DNA of 52,650 bases from Acidimicrobiales bacterium (GTDB lineage: Bacteria; Actinomycetota; Acidimicrobiia; Acidimicrobiales; Palsa-688). A model generated the notes under the pieces. That model saw only the letters and a list, made by a program, of their open reading frames with translations, was not told the origin of the DNA and did no database searches. Both the position numbers and the translations under genes were made by a program. Positions 1 through 8,539 of this stretch are shown here, piece by piece; position 1 is the first letter of the stretch; each line of letters opens with the position of its first letter. The stretch covers positions 1 to 52,650 of the forward strand of contig DATLUM010000009.1 in the NCBI GenBank assembly GCA_035533095.1, read 5' to 3'.

Positions 1-140
1 ACCACGCCACCGCGGCCATGTGTATCGACGACCCGCTCCAGCACCACGAGAGCTGGTTCCATCACCTATTCGACACCCATCCTCCGATCGCCGAACGCAT
101 TGCCGCCTTGAAGCAGCTCGAGTACGGCAACGCCGCCTAG
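1..140 (+). CDS. M48-family (HtpX-like) metalloprotease, C-terminal end only
   Basis: The reading frame with codons starting at base 3 is open from the window edge to a TAG at 138-140. Its last residues read LFDTHPPIAERIAALKQLE. The F-x-THPP-x-x-ERIAAL signature closes M48/HtpX membrane zinc proteases, after the active-site HExxH region, which lies outside the window. The family degrades misfolded membrane proteins. The gene is convergent with the cyclase gene that ends at 244. Only about 45 residues are visible, so the family call rests on this tail motif alone. Confidence 0.7.
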   Translation, partial: HATAAMCIDDPLQHHESWFHHLFDTHPPIAERIAALKQLEYGNAA

Positions 141-243
141 ACGCCTGGCTCATCTCGCTCACCACGATCGACTCCCTCACCGATAGGCGACTGACCCTGC
201 AGCGACCGCCGACGAGCCGTACGTAGCCGTGGCTCAGCTCCTT

Positions 244-3200
244 TCAGACGACAGCTTCTGGTAAGCCGCTCATCACGAGCGCTCGTGCCGATTCGATGAC
301 GCCGAGTTCACGGAACAAGGCGTCGCGCTCGTCGGATTCGTCATCTGTCAGGTCTGTCGGCCACAGGTCGCTCACCGCCTGCAGGGACAGTGCCAACTCG
401 TACCGGGCGTCGTGACGCCGGGCGACCGCGATGCTCTCTGCGAGCGCCTGGCGAGCCTGGGCAGCATCCAAGCCGAGCGAACGGAGCGCTACTCCGAGCA
501 CCCTCTGAGCGAGCGGCACCACGAGATGGCGGCCGGGGAGGGAGTTCGCGTTTGTTAGGACGCGCCGGGCGAGCTCGGCCGCTGCGTCGGGTTCGCCCGC
601 GCGTAGAAGGGCTTCGGCGAGCATGGCATCGGTGAGTATCACCTGCAGTGACTCGCCGTCCGACTCGTAGATGCCGCGGGCTGCCGCCAGGAGTTGCCGG
701 CTCAACTCGGGGTCTCCGCGCCGGGCCGCGAGCCGGCCCAGGAGGCGGGTGCCGTCGGCCACGAAGGTCGCGGTCCCGGCGGCTCTGTACGTCTCTAGTG
801 CTTCTTCGAGGACTGGTTGCGCTTCCGTCAGGTAACCCTGGTCGGCAAGTACCTCGGCGATGTTGGCCGACTCGACCGCAGCCGTCCAGCGGTCGCCGGC
901 GCGGTTGCAGGCGTCCCTGGATTGCGAGTAGTAGCGCACGGCTTCCGACCAGCGCCCGGAGAAGTACGCCCGGATCCCGAGCTGGTTGAGCGCCCTGGCC
1001 TCCAGCCACGGGTTGTCGCCCAAGCTCGTCTGGATGGAGAGGGCACGCCGCGCATGGCTCCCGTCTCCGGACATGCCAGCCGTCAGCTCGGCGATGTCCA
1101 GATAAAGCAGGGTGTTCGCGAGAACGTCACCTGCGTCTGCCTCGGTCGCCCACTTCACTGCTTCGCGCAGAAGGCGCACGGCATCGGGCCCTTTGCCCTG
1201 CCTGTGGCGAACCAGACCGTATTGAGCTCGGATCTCCGCCCGCATCCGTAACAGGGCCGATGAATCGCCTTGCCCGAGGCTGCGGTCGGCGAGTGATAGC
1301 AATTGAAGGGTCTTGCGGTAGTTGCCGGATCGGTCTGTCGCGAGCGCCCTCTTGAATTGGAGCCTGGCGGCTCCGACGGGGGTCTGTGCCCATCGACGGG
1401 CATGACGGAAGGACTGTTCCGCGAGCGTGAACTGGCCCAGGTGGGTATGGGCGTCGCCTAGAGCCTCAGCGACTTCGAGGAGTTCGCCGGGGGGGATGTC
1501 GCGTACTGCCCGCCCGGCACGCAGTGCATGTTCGTAGAACGTGGCTGCCTCGAGCGGGGCGTGCACGGAGCGGGCCCGTTCGGCTGCGACGCGGGCGTAT
1601 TTCCATGCAGAGGGATGTTCACCGGCCTGCTCGAAGTGGATTGCGAGCACGCCGGCGATTTCGGCGGTGCTCTCACCGGCCCGGCCTTCGAGGATCTCAC
1701 CGGCCCTGGCGTGCAGTTCGCGCCTCCGAGCGAAGGGCAGTCCTTCATAGGCGGCGTCACGCAGCATGCTGTGCCGGAAGCCGACCAACCCACGCCCATC
1801 GGCGGTGAAGAAGTCTCCCATGAGCGTTGAGATGTCAAGCTCGGTGCCGGCCAGCTCGCGCAGGGCTTCGACGTCCACCTGCTTCCCGAAGACGGAAGCG
1901 ATCCGCAGGATCCGCCGGTCCTCAGGAGGCAGCTGGTCGATCTGCGCTGCGAAGACGCCTTCGACCGAGTCGGGCATCGCCTTGTCGAACCCCGACTGCT
2001 GGCCGGCCCCAACCAACTCGAGGAGGAAAAGGGGATTGCCCCCGCTGCGATCAGCGATCGTCTCCCGCAAATGCGGCACGAGCGGGATTTCCGCTGTCAC
2101 CGATCGGAGCAGTTGTGTGACGGCGCCTGAACCCAGGGGCCCCACTTGCAGGCGTTCGACATCAGGAAGATCACCGAGATCCAAACCGCGTTCGACAGGT
2201 CGTCGTGCCACGAGCACCAACCACGAACGTTGGGTCGCAGCGGAGAGGAGTCGCCGGAAGAGAGACGCGCTCGCGTCGTCCATCCATTGCGCGTCCTCGG
2301 CCACGATGAGAGCCGGCCCCGGCAATCCTGCTGACAGGAGTTGGACCAGGGTGTCTGCCAGGCGCTCCTGGCGGAACCTGTCGTCGAGGACCCGCGTCTC
2401 CGGGGTCGGTTCTGCGTCCGCCCCGATTACCGGAGCGAGCAGTGGCACAAGAGGTAGGAGGTGGGGCGCGAGGCGGCGTACCGTCGCCTCCAACTGCAAC
2501 CCGCGCGTGACCTCATCCGCCTCTGAATCGATGTCGAGGATCTCGCGTACCAGTGCTCCGATGGAGGTGTGAGGGTTCAACGAGTGGAACTCGTCGCACA
2601 CCACGTCCACCACCCGGTGGCCCGCAGCGCGGGAGCGGACCTCTTCTACTAGGCGTGACTTGCCGATACCTGCAGGTCCCACCAACTCGACACATGATCC
2701 GCGTCCTGTGGTCGCGGCGTCGAGGCGATCGACAAGGAAGAGCATCTCCTTCTCACGCCCTGCCAGCGCGGGTCCCATGTGCGTGACAGCTCGCCGTCCG
2801 GAGAGCGCGGCGAACACCCGGCTAGCACGCACGGGGTGCTCCTTGCCCTTCACGAGGAATGGCTCGAGCTCTTCCGTCACGAAGCCGAGCCGGCTGCGTT
2901 GGATCACTGCTTCGGAGGCGTACACCTCGCCTGCCCCCGCCCGACCCATCAGGCGTGCCGCCAGGTTGATCGCGTCACCCTTCGCCGAGTACGTGCGCCG
3001 GTAGGAAGGTCCGAATCCCCCGGTGAAGACACGCCCGTAGTTGACTCCCACTCGGATGCGAAGGCGCCCGATCGCATCCACGACGTCCCGGACACTGGCG
3101 AGGAGGGCGCCCGCGTCGTCCTCGCCGGCGGTCGGCGCCCCGGCCACCAGCATGATCTTGCCGCCGTCTTCGGCGATGTCCGTCTCCCAGAAGGTCACAC

Positions 3201-4113
3201 CGTGACGAGCACTCGTCTCTTGGACTCGGGTCAGGACTTGGTCCAAGACGTCGGCGACGGATTCCAGGCTTTCGCACGCGAGGAGGTCGTCGACTCCCGA
3301 GAACTCGACGAACGCTACTGCGACCTGGCGGTGTTCGCTCTCGATCGGAGCAGCGAGAAGGAACTCGCGGAGCACCGCAGGGAGGCACCCACTGGGCGGC
3401 CCCGCCGGGACAGCCGCTGACCTCTGAACCTCGCGTGCGCGTACCGATGGCGCAGCGGCGAGCAGAAGGCCGTCCTGCTTGCCTGGTCCAACCGTTCTCG
3501 GGTCGAGCTGCCGGGCCGTGTCGGGGCTGATCACTATCTCTCCGGCCTCGGCCACCGACTCGAGGTGGGCGGTAAGAGAGGCCGCCGGGCCGGTGACGAT
3601 CAGTTCCCTGTGCAGGGACCCCACTGAGAAGAAGTGGAAGGTGCCGCTGTGTATCCCGACCGACATGCGCAATGTTGCGCGGCCCGCGGAGGTCTGAAGG
3701 CGACCGATTCGCCGCATCGTCCGCTGCATTCGCCACGCCGCGTCGGCCGCGCGCGCCGCGTGTTCCTCTCCGCTGTACCAGAGAAGGACGGCATCGCCTC
3801 CCCACTTCACGAGTTCCCCGCCGTTCGCGTAAGCCAGGTCCAAGAGCGCGGCGAAGCTGGCGTCGAGGTAGCCGGTCAGCTCCTCCGCGCCGGCCTTGCC
3901 GCGTCCCGCGAGCATTTCGGTCAAACGGGTGAAACCAGAGATGTCGACGAAGGCAAGCGTGCCCTCGAGGATCCTGGCCCTGTCCTCAGGAGTCTCTGCC
4001 AGCCAACGCGTGGCAAGTGCCGCTACGTACGGCGAAAGGATCGTCTCGTCGCGCCCTGTCACTGTTCGGCCACCGGCTCTTGCCCAAAGAGGTTCGCAGA
4101 ATTGCCTGAGCAA
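244..4113 (-). CDS. two-domain class III adenylate cyclase with AAA ATPase and TPR region (soluble-AC-like)
   Basis: Predicted to make cAMP in the cytoplasm. The 1289 residues hold cyclase domain 1 (about 50-205), cyclase domain 2 (about 260-430), a P-loop ATPase with Walker A GPAGIGKS (479-486) and a Walker-B-like segment ending AEDAQWMDD, then a long helical TPR-type C-terminus. Domain 1 keeps both metal aspartates (D57 in FVDISGF, D107 in KWGGDA) and the substrate lysine K103, but has S179 and H183 at the transition-state positions. Domain 2 has E270 and K319 at the metal positions but keeps N383 and R387 (AINLAARL). One composite active site is therefore expected. The same order of modules is found in vertebrate soluble adenylyl cyclase and in many actinobacterial regulators. 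The longest frame begins at a TTG (4113); a GTG at 4062 is an alternative start just before the conserved region. It is divergent from the cNMP-domain MFS gene. Confidence 0.85.
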   Translation of the reverse strand: MLRQFCEPLWARAGGRTVTGRDETILSPYVAALATRWLAETPEDRARILEGTLAFVDISGFTRLTEMLAGRGKAGAEELTGYLDASFAALLDLAYANGGELVKWGGDAVLLWYSGEEHAARAADAAWRMQRTMRRIGRLQTSAGRATLRMSVGIHSGTFHFFSVGSLHRELIVTGPAASLTAHLESVAEAGEIVISPDTARQLDPRTVGPGKQDGLLLAAAPSVRAREVQRSAAVPAGPPSGCLPAVLREFLLAAPIESEHRQVAVAFVEFSGVDDLLACESLESVADVLDQVLTRVQETSARHGVTFWETDIAEDGGKIMLVAGAPTAGEDDAGALLASVRDVVDAIGRLRIRVGVNYGRVFTGGFGPSYRRTYSAKGDAINLAARLMGRAGAGEVYASEAVIQRSRLGFVTEELEPFLVKGKEHPVRASRVFAALSGRRAVTHMGPALAGREKEMLFLVDRLDAATTGRGSCVELVGPAGIGKSRLVEEVRSRAAGHRVVDVVCDEFHSLNPHTSIGALVREILDIDSEADEVTRGLQLEATVRRLAPHLLPLVPLLAPVIGADAEPTPETRVLDDRFRQERLADTLVQLLSAGLPGPALIVAEDAQWMDDASASLFRRLLSAATQRSWLVLVARRPVERGLDLGDLPDVERLQVGPLGSGAVTQLLRSVTAEIPLVPHLRETIADRSGGNPLFLLELVGAGQQSGFDKAMPDSVEGVFAAQIDQLPPEDRRILRIASVFGKQVDVEALRELAGTELDISTLMGDFFTADGRGLVGFRHSMLRDAAYEGLPFARRRELHARAGEILEGRAGESTAEIAGVLAIHFEQAGEHPSAWKYARVAAERARSVHAPLEAATFYEHALRAGRAVRDIPPGELLEVAEALGDAHTHLGQFTLAEQSFRHARRWAQTPVGAARLQFKRALATDRSGNYRKTLQLLSLADRSLGQGDSSALLRMRAEIRAQYGLVRHRQGKGPDAVRLLREAVKWATEADAGDVLANTLLYLDIAELTAGMSGDGSHARRALSIQTSLGDNPWLEARALNQLGIRAYFSGRWSEAVRYYSQSRDACNRAGDRWTAAVESANIAEVLADQGYLTEAQPVLEEALETYRAAGTATFVADGTRLLGRLAARRGDPELSRQLLAAARGIYESDGESLQVILTDAMLAEALLRAGEPDAAAELARRVLTNANSLPGRHLVVPLAQRVLGVALRSLGLDAAQARQALAESIAVARRHDARYELALSLQAVSDLWPTDLTDDESDERDALFRELGVIESARALVMSGLPEAVV

Positions 4114-4145
4114 GAGACAGTAACGTCTTCATAGCTCGATGTGGG

Positions 4146-4177
4146 ACCGGTTGGTTGCAGGGGGTACCGGCCGGTTG
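4146..4177. promoter_or_regulatory. direct repeat in the divergent cyclase/MFS promoter region
   Basis: ACCGGTTGGTTG (4146-4157) and ACCGGCCGGTTG (4166-4177) differ at two bases and start exactly 20 bp apart, two helical turns. They sit in the 97-bp gap between the divergent cyclase and transporter genes. This fits an operator shared by both genes; the regulator is unknown. Each unit also contains a short palindrome (CCGG). Confidence 0.4.
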
Positions 4178-4210
4178 TACGATCCGCCGAGGGGCAAATA
4201 GGGGGATCCG

Positions 4211-5980
4211 ATGACGGCCAAGACCGGTCAGGCGAGTGGCTACCGATCTGCTCTCCGCTCGCGAGATCTTCGTCGCCTTCTCTCCAGCCAGGTTGTGTCG
4301 TCAACCGGCTCGTGGGCGTACGCCGTCGCGCTGGCCGTGTTCCTGTTCGAGGAGACTCATTCGACGTCCTGGGTTGCGATAGGGGCGTTGGCTCGATTCG
4401 TTCCGTCGCTGATCTTCAGTGCTTACGGCGGGGTGATCGCGGAGCGGTTCGAGCGGGTTCGCCTGATGATCGTTCTCAACGTGGTTGCACTCACCTTGCA
4501 GTCAGGCCTGGCGCTGGCGATGTGGCGGCATGCGCCCGTGGGCGTCGCCGTCGCTTTGGCTGCCGCGACCGCCATCGTGTTGACCGCGTACATCCCTGCG
4601 GTACCCGCGGTGATCCCGCAAGTGACCGATGAGGACGATCTGGCCGCCGCCAACGCGTTGAGCGGGGTCGTCGACAACCTGGTCATCGTTCTGGGCCCCG
4701 CGATCGGCGCCGGCTTGGTGGCGGTGGGCGGTCCGAGCCTCGCGGTGGTCGTGAACGCGGCCAGCTTCGGAGTGGCCGCGCTGATCGTTTCGACGATGGG
4801 AGTGAGGAGTCGCCCGAGCGATGTGACCGACGGCGGGCGTGCCGGCCCGTTGCGCCAGATGGTCGAAGGGTTCCGGGCGGTCGTGTCCACCACCACTGTG
4901 GCGATCTTCGTGGTGTTCAGCGTCCTGGCTAGCTTCGTCTACGGCACCGACACGGTCCTGTTCGTACCGATCTCGACCGAGCAGTTGCACACAGGCTCCA
5001 GCGGGTACGGATATCTCCTCGCCGGCCTGGGAGTGGGCGGCGTCGTGGGTGCGGGTTTGGTGAACCGCCTCGCTCGGAATCCCCGGCTGGCGCCCGCCAT
5101 CATCGGCGGGATAACCGTGTATTGCCTTCCTACCGCTTTTCTCGTATTCGTCCACCAGCCGGGAGTCGCTTTCGTTCTTCAGGTCGTCCGCGGGGCGGGA
5201 ACGTTGGTCGTGGACACCCTGGCGATCACCGCGCTGCAGCGGTCGGTTCCCAAGGAGATGGTGGCTCGCGTTTTCGGTGTGTTCTTCGCGTTGGTGCTGG
5301 CGGCGATCAGCATCGGCGCCCTCATCACACCGGTCGTGCTTGACGCGGGTCTGCACACGACGCTCATCGTGTACGGAGTCGGGGTACCGGCTCTGTGCAT
5401 GTTGGCGCTTCCCCGGCTGGTCGCGTTGGACCGCGTTGCCGGAGCCCGGGCTGTGCTCCTCGCCCCTCGCGTCGCCATCTTGGAGCGCATGGATCTCTTC
5501 GCTGCCGCTTCTCGGTCCAGCCTCGAGGGGCTCGCTGGTGCCTCGAAAGAGCTGAACGTACCGGCGGGCACGCCGGTGGTGGTCGAGGGCCAGACTGCGG
5601 ATGCCTTCTACGTGGTCGTCGAGGGTCAACTCGATGTGACCGCAGTGGGGGAGCAGGGTGTCGAGGCTCGTTGGCTCCGCACGCTCAACTCGGGGAGCTA
5701 CTTCGGCGAGATCGGGCTCCTGGGGCACGTGCCGCGCACCGCGACGGTGACCGCCACAACTGACTGCTCCCTGCTGCAAATTGACGGGAGCGACTTCATC
5801 GACGCGCTGACGAACCTCAGTGCGTCGCCGTCGCTGCTCGAGGGTGCCCGGACCCGCCTGTCGCTCACGCATCCGTCGAGCACGGTGCTGGACATCACCG
5901 ACGCGGCCCTCGACAAGGTGTCCGCACAGGTGGATCACGAGGAGAGCGGAAAGCCGGTGTCGGCCTCGACCGATGCGTAG
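4211..5980 (+). CDS. MFS transporter with C-terminal cyclic-nucleotide-binding domain
   Basis: A membrane carrier of the major facilitator superfamily; the substrate is unknown. Residues about 15-405 form the hydrophobic 12-helix MFS body, with SGVVDNLVIVLGPAIGAGL typical of MFS_3-type exporters. Residues about 435-540 form a cNMP-binding domain whose phosphate cassette is canonical: FGEIGLLGHVPRTATV, with the Glu and Arg that hold the cyclic phosphate and ribose. The ATG follows GGGGGAT at a good distance. The gene is divergent from the adenylate cyclase, so the simplest reading is transport gated by cAMP made next door. At 589 residues it exceeds a plain MFS protein by the size of the extra domain. 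Confidence 0.88.
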   Translation: MTAKTGQASGYRSALRSRDLRRLLSSQVVSSTGSWAYAVALAVFLFEETHSTSWVAIGALARFVPSLIFSAYGGVIAERFERVRLMIVLNVVALTLQSGLALAMWRHAPVGVAVALAAATAIVLTAYIPAVPAVIPQVTDEDDLAAANALSGVVDNLVIVLGPAIGAGLVAVGGPSLAVVVNAASFGVAALIVSTMGVRSRPSDVTDGGRAGPLRQMVEGFRAVVSTTTVAIFVVFSVLASFVYGTDTVLFVPISTEQLHTGSSGYGYLLAGLGVGGVVGAGLVNRLARNPRLAPAIIGGITVYCLPTAFLVFVHQPGVAFVLQVVRGAGTLVVDTLAITALQRSVPKEMVARVFGVFFALVLAAISIGALITPVVLDAGLHTTLIVYGVGVPALCMLALPRLVALDRVAGARAVLLAPRVAILERMDLFAAASRSSLEGLAGASKELNVPAGTPVVVEGQTADAFYVVVEGQLDVTAVGEQGVEARWLRTLNSGSYFGEIGLLGHVPRTATVTATTDCSLLQIDGSDFIDALTNLSASPSLLEGARTRLSLTHPSSTVLDITDAALDKVSAQVDHEESGKPVSASTDA

Positions 5981-6023
5981 AGTCCGGTAGGAGAGCCGCG
6001 GGCGGCATGTCTACAGTGCGTTC

Positions 6024-7073
6024 GTGTCTTCGTTGACGCCGGCTGACGATCGAGCGCGGGAGTGGCTCGAGCGCGGGTCGCTCTACAGGTGGGAGCCCGT
6101 CTCGGGCAAGGCGGCGGGAAAGTCGATCGACATCTTCCACGTCGAGGCTGGGCGGCCCGACGCTCCGCTATTGCTGTTGGTCCACGGCTTCCCGACGAGC
6201 AGCATCGACTGGTACGACGTGATCGACCGGCTTGCCGAGGACTACCGGGTCTGCGCGCTGGACTTCCCCGGCTACGGGTTCTCCGGCAAGCCACCGGACT
6301 GGCCGTACAGCCTCGAAGTCGACGCCGGCCTTCTTGTCCATCACCTCAGGAACGTCCTTGCAGCATCGAAATGCCGCGTGGTCGCCCACGACCGCGGTGA
6401 CAGCGTCGCCCTCCTGATGCACCACAACCTGTCCCGAGGCGAAGACCCAGCGGGCGTCACCATCGAGCACCTCGTGCTCAGCAACGGCAACATCTTCCTC
6501 CCGCTCGCGAATCTCACGACGTTCCAAAAGCTCATTCTCGACCCAGATCGCGCCAAGCAGGTCTTGGAGGTCATGACGCCCGCAATGCTGGCGGCCGGGA
6601 TGGGCAACACCACGTTCACGCCGCAGAGACCACCCGGCGACCCGACGGTCGAAGCGCTCGCTGCGACCCTCGCCCACAACGACGGTATCTCCGTCCTCCA
6701 CGACACCGTCCAGTACCTGCGAGAACGTGCTGAACACGAAGTCATTTGGCTGCAGTCGCTGGCCGCGAGCGAAGTTCCTTCAACCGTGATCTGGGGAATC
6801 TGCGACACCGTGTCGCCCCCCCGTGTGGCAATGCACGTATGGGAGCACTACCTGCAAAAGAAGCCAGGTTCGAACGAATTGTGGATCGTCCCGGCCGCGA
6901 ACCACTACCTGCAAAACGACCGCCCCGACGCCTTCGCCGAAGCCCTCCTGCACTCCCTCGAGCGGCAGGGACCTAGCGACCCCGGACCCCTCGAGGCCAC
7001 CCCCGGGGCTGCCGTGCGCGTCGACCATTCCGCGCCTGCGCTGCCCGACCCCACCTCCGGCTTCGTCGTCTGA
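6024..7073 (+). CDS. alpha/beta hydrolase with Asp nucleophile (haloalkane dehalogenase / epoxide hydrolase type)
   Basis: Cytoplasmic hydrolase, 349 residues. The oxyanion segment LVHGFPTS and DFPGYGFSGKP are typical of the fold. The nucleophile elbow reads VAHDRGDSVALL, with Asp where ordinary esterases have Ser, as in haloalkane, haloacetate dehalogenases and epoxide hydrolases. The catalytic His is probably in PAANHYLQNDRPD. A C-terminal extension of about 30 residues is Ala/Pro rich. The start is a GTG with no clear ribosome-binding site; the nearest upstream ATG (6007) is out of frame. It lies 43 bp behind the MFS-cNMP gene and may share its transcript. The true substrate cannot be told. 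Confidence 0.8.
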   Translation: MSSLTPADDRAREWLERGSLYRWEPVSGKAAGKSIDIFHVEAGRPDAPLLLLVHGFPTSSIDWYDVIDRLAEDYRVCALDFPGYGFSGKPPDWPYSLEVDAGLLVHHLRNVLAASKCRVVAHDRGDSVALLMHHNLSRGEDPAGVTIEHLVLSNGNIFLPLANLTTFQKLILDPDRAKQVLEVMTPAMLAAGMGNTTFTPQRPPGDPTVEALAATLAHNDGISVLHDTVQYLRERAEHEVIWLQSLAASEVPSTVIWGICDTVSPPRVAMHVWEHYLQKKPGSNELWIVPAANHYLQNDRPDAFAEALLHSLERQGPSDPGPLEATPGAAVRVDHSAPALPDPTSGFVV

Positions 7074-7125
7074 CGCGCGTCTTTCCGGTCCATCTCACCA
7101 GAGGCTCTGCCGCGTAGGCAAAAGA

Positions 7126-7152
7126 GGGCGGCGCCGGAAGCCGGCGCCGCCC
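7126..7152 (-). terminator. intrinsic terminator between convergent genes
   Basis: A perfect 12-bp stem, GGGCGGCGCCGG / CCGGCGCCGCCC, with a 3-base loop (AAG on the plus strand). On the minus strand it is followed by TCTTTT, fitting termination of the surface-protein gene that stops at 7175. The plus side has only CTTCGATCACTT, so it probably also slows reading from the hydrolase gene but less well. Confidence 0.8.
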
Positions 7153-7174
7153 TTCGATCACTTGACTCGATTGG

Positions 7175-8344
7175 TTAGACGATGGACGTCTTCCGGCGCG
7201 ACCACCAGACGAGTCCCACACCACCCAGGCCGAGGGCCAGCGCGAGTGCCACGAGGCCTCCGATGTCGAGGCCGGTGAAGGCGAGCGCCCCCGACGACGC
7301 CGGCGCGGCTTGACCCGTGTTGCCCGCAGGTGGGGCGGTCGTCGGGCTCGTGAGAGCGCCATTGCCGCTACCCGAGCTCACGGTTGGAGCGGAGTTGGTG
7401 ACCGTGGTGGACTTGACCACGTCGAGCTGCTGGGTCGCCGGGGTGTTCGGCAGTACGGTCGCGCTCAGCACCTCGCCGGCGGATGACGTAACGGTGCCCG
7501 CGACGCCGCCGGAGGAGGTGACGCAGCTGAGCGACAGCAGGCTCGGGATCGTCAGGGCGCATTGTCCGTTGACCTGGCTGCTGCTGCCGATCGGGGTGCC
7601 GTTGATCGAAACGAGGTAGCTGCTGCCGGCACCGGACGAGCTGCTCTCGGAGTGGAGCAGGTCTATGGTCAGGCCGCTCGGTCCACCGGCGTTGAGGATT
7701 GCCCCGTCGGCGGAGGAGCTGCCGGAGCTGGCGGCCGGCGTCCAACTGGCGTCGGACTTCGACTGCAGGACCCGAAGGCTCGCCGACTGCGAGGTCGACG
7801 GGTCGCCCAGGTCGAGCAGCACGATGTCGGACACCGCGCTGGCCGTGCTCCCGCTCGACGACTGGCTGTTGGTCGCCGACCAGGGGGTGAGGGCCAACCG
7901 GAACTGGCTGCTCGGCCCGGTATCGAGAAGTGCTCCCTTGCTGTTCCCGTTACCGTTCTGCGTTCCGCCGAACTGCGTCGAGGGAACGCTCCCCCCGAGT
8001 TCGAGAGGATCAGCGGTCGAAGAGGTTCCGCTTCCCGAAGCGCTCGCCTTTGTGTGGCTGATGGCGAGGATATTGGCGAGGTTCAACGCGTACGCCTCGG
8101 CAGTACCTCCCGGTGCCGGGGTGGTCTGCGTCGAAGTGCTGCTCGCCGTACGGGTCGTAGATGTTTGGGTGCTGCTGGTCTTGGTCGTCGTCGGCTGTGT
8201 CGTCGACGTGTTCGGCGCTGTTGGGGTCTGCGCAGTGGGTGTTGTGGTCTGTGTACTGGTTGTCCCGGTCGATGCCTCCGCGGCAGCCGGGATACCCATT
8301 AGCAGCGCCGCCCCCACGACGGCACTCCATCTGCCTATCCGCAA
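7175..8344 (-). CDS. secreted Ser/Thr-rich surface protein with LAFTG sorting-like C-terminus
   Basis: Start chosen at the TTG at 8344-8342: GAGAGGAGG lies just upstream, and it places a clean signal peptide (RIGRWSAVVGAALLMGIPAAAEAS) at the N-terminus. An in-frame ATG 31 codons upstream would add a basic, non-signal extension. The 389-residue product has a Thr/Ser/Gln/Pro-rich linker (about 25-85), a Ser/Gly-rich body of no recognised family, and a C-terminal LAFTG, about 20 hydrophobic residues and WWSRRK tail. This is the layout of sortase substrates, though Ala replaces the usual Pro. Predicted location: cell wall or membrane surface. Function unknown. Confidence 0.75.
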   Translation of the reverse strand: MRIGRWSAVVGAALLMGIPAAAEASTGTTSTQTTTPTAQTPTAPNTSTTQPTTTKTSSTQTSTTRTASSTSTQTTPAPGGTAEAYALNLANILAISHTKASASGSGTSSTADPLELGGSVPSTQFGGTQNGNGNSKGALLDTGPSSQFRLALTPWSATNSQSSSGSTASAVSDIVLLDLGDPSTSQSASLRVLQSKSDASWTPAASSGSSSADGAILNAGGPSGLTIDLLHSESSSSGAGSSYLVSINGTPIGSSSQVNGQCALTIPSLLSLSCVTSSGGVAGTVTSSAGEVLSATVLPNTPATQQLDVVKSTTVTNSAPTVSSGSGNGALTSPTTAPPAGNTGQAAPASSGALAFTGLDIGGLVALALALGLGGVGLVWWSRRKTSIV

Positions 8345-8473
8345 TCTGGGCCTCCTCTCTGTGTGTCCCTCACGTAGAGGCGGCCGATGCCGCCCCGGCC
8401 CTTTCTTGGACCTCCGACATCTATTGCTTCCCCACAAATGTCCGAAATCATGCCCGGATTCGACCTTTTTGGG

Positions 8474-8514
8474 AAAAAGATGGAGCCCATGCGCTTACTG
8501 CGCGCGCGGCTCCA
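8474..8514 (-). terminator. intrinsic terminator of the MFS gene
   Basis: Read on the minus strand, a TGGAGCC/GGCTCCA 7-bp stem encloses an inner GCGC pairing and is followed after two bases by TTTTT (plus-strand AAAAA at 8474-8478). It starts 26 bp after the stop of the exporter gene and separates it from the surface-protein gene. Confidence 0.7.
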
Positions 8515-8539
8515 CGGGGCGTGGTGGAAAACGGGTGTT

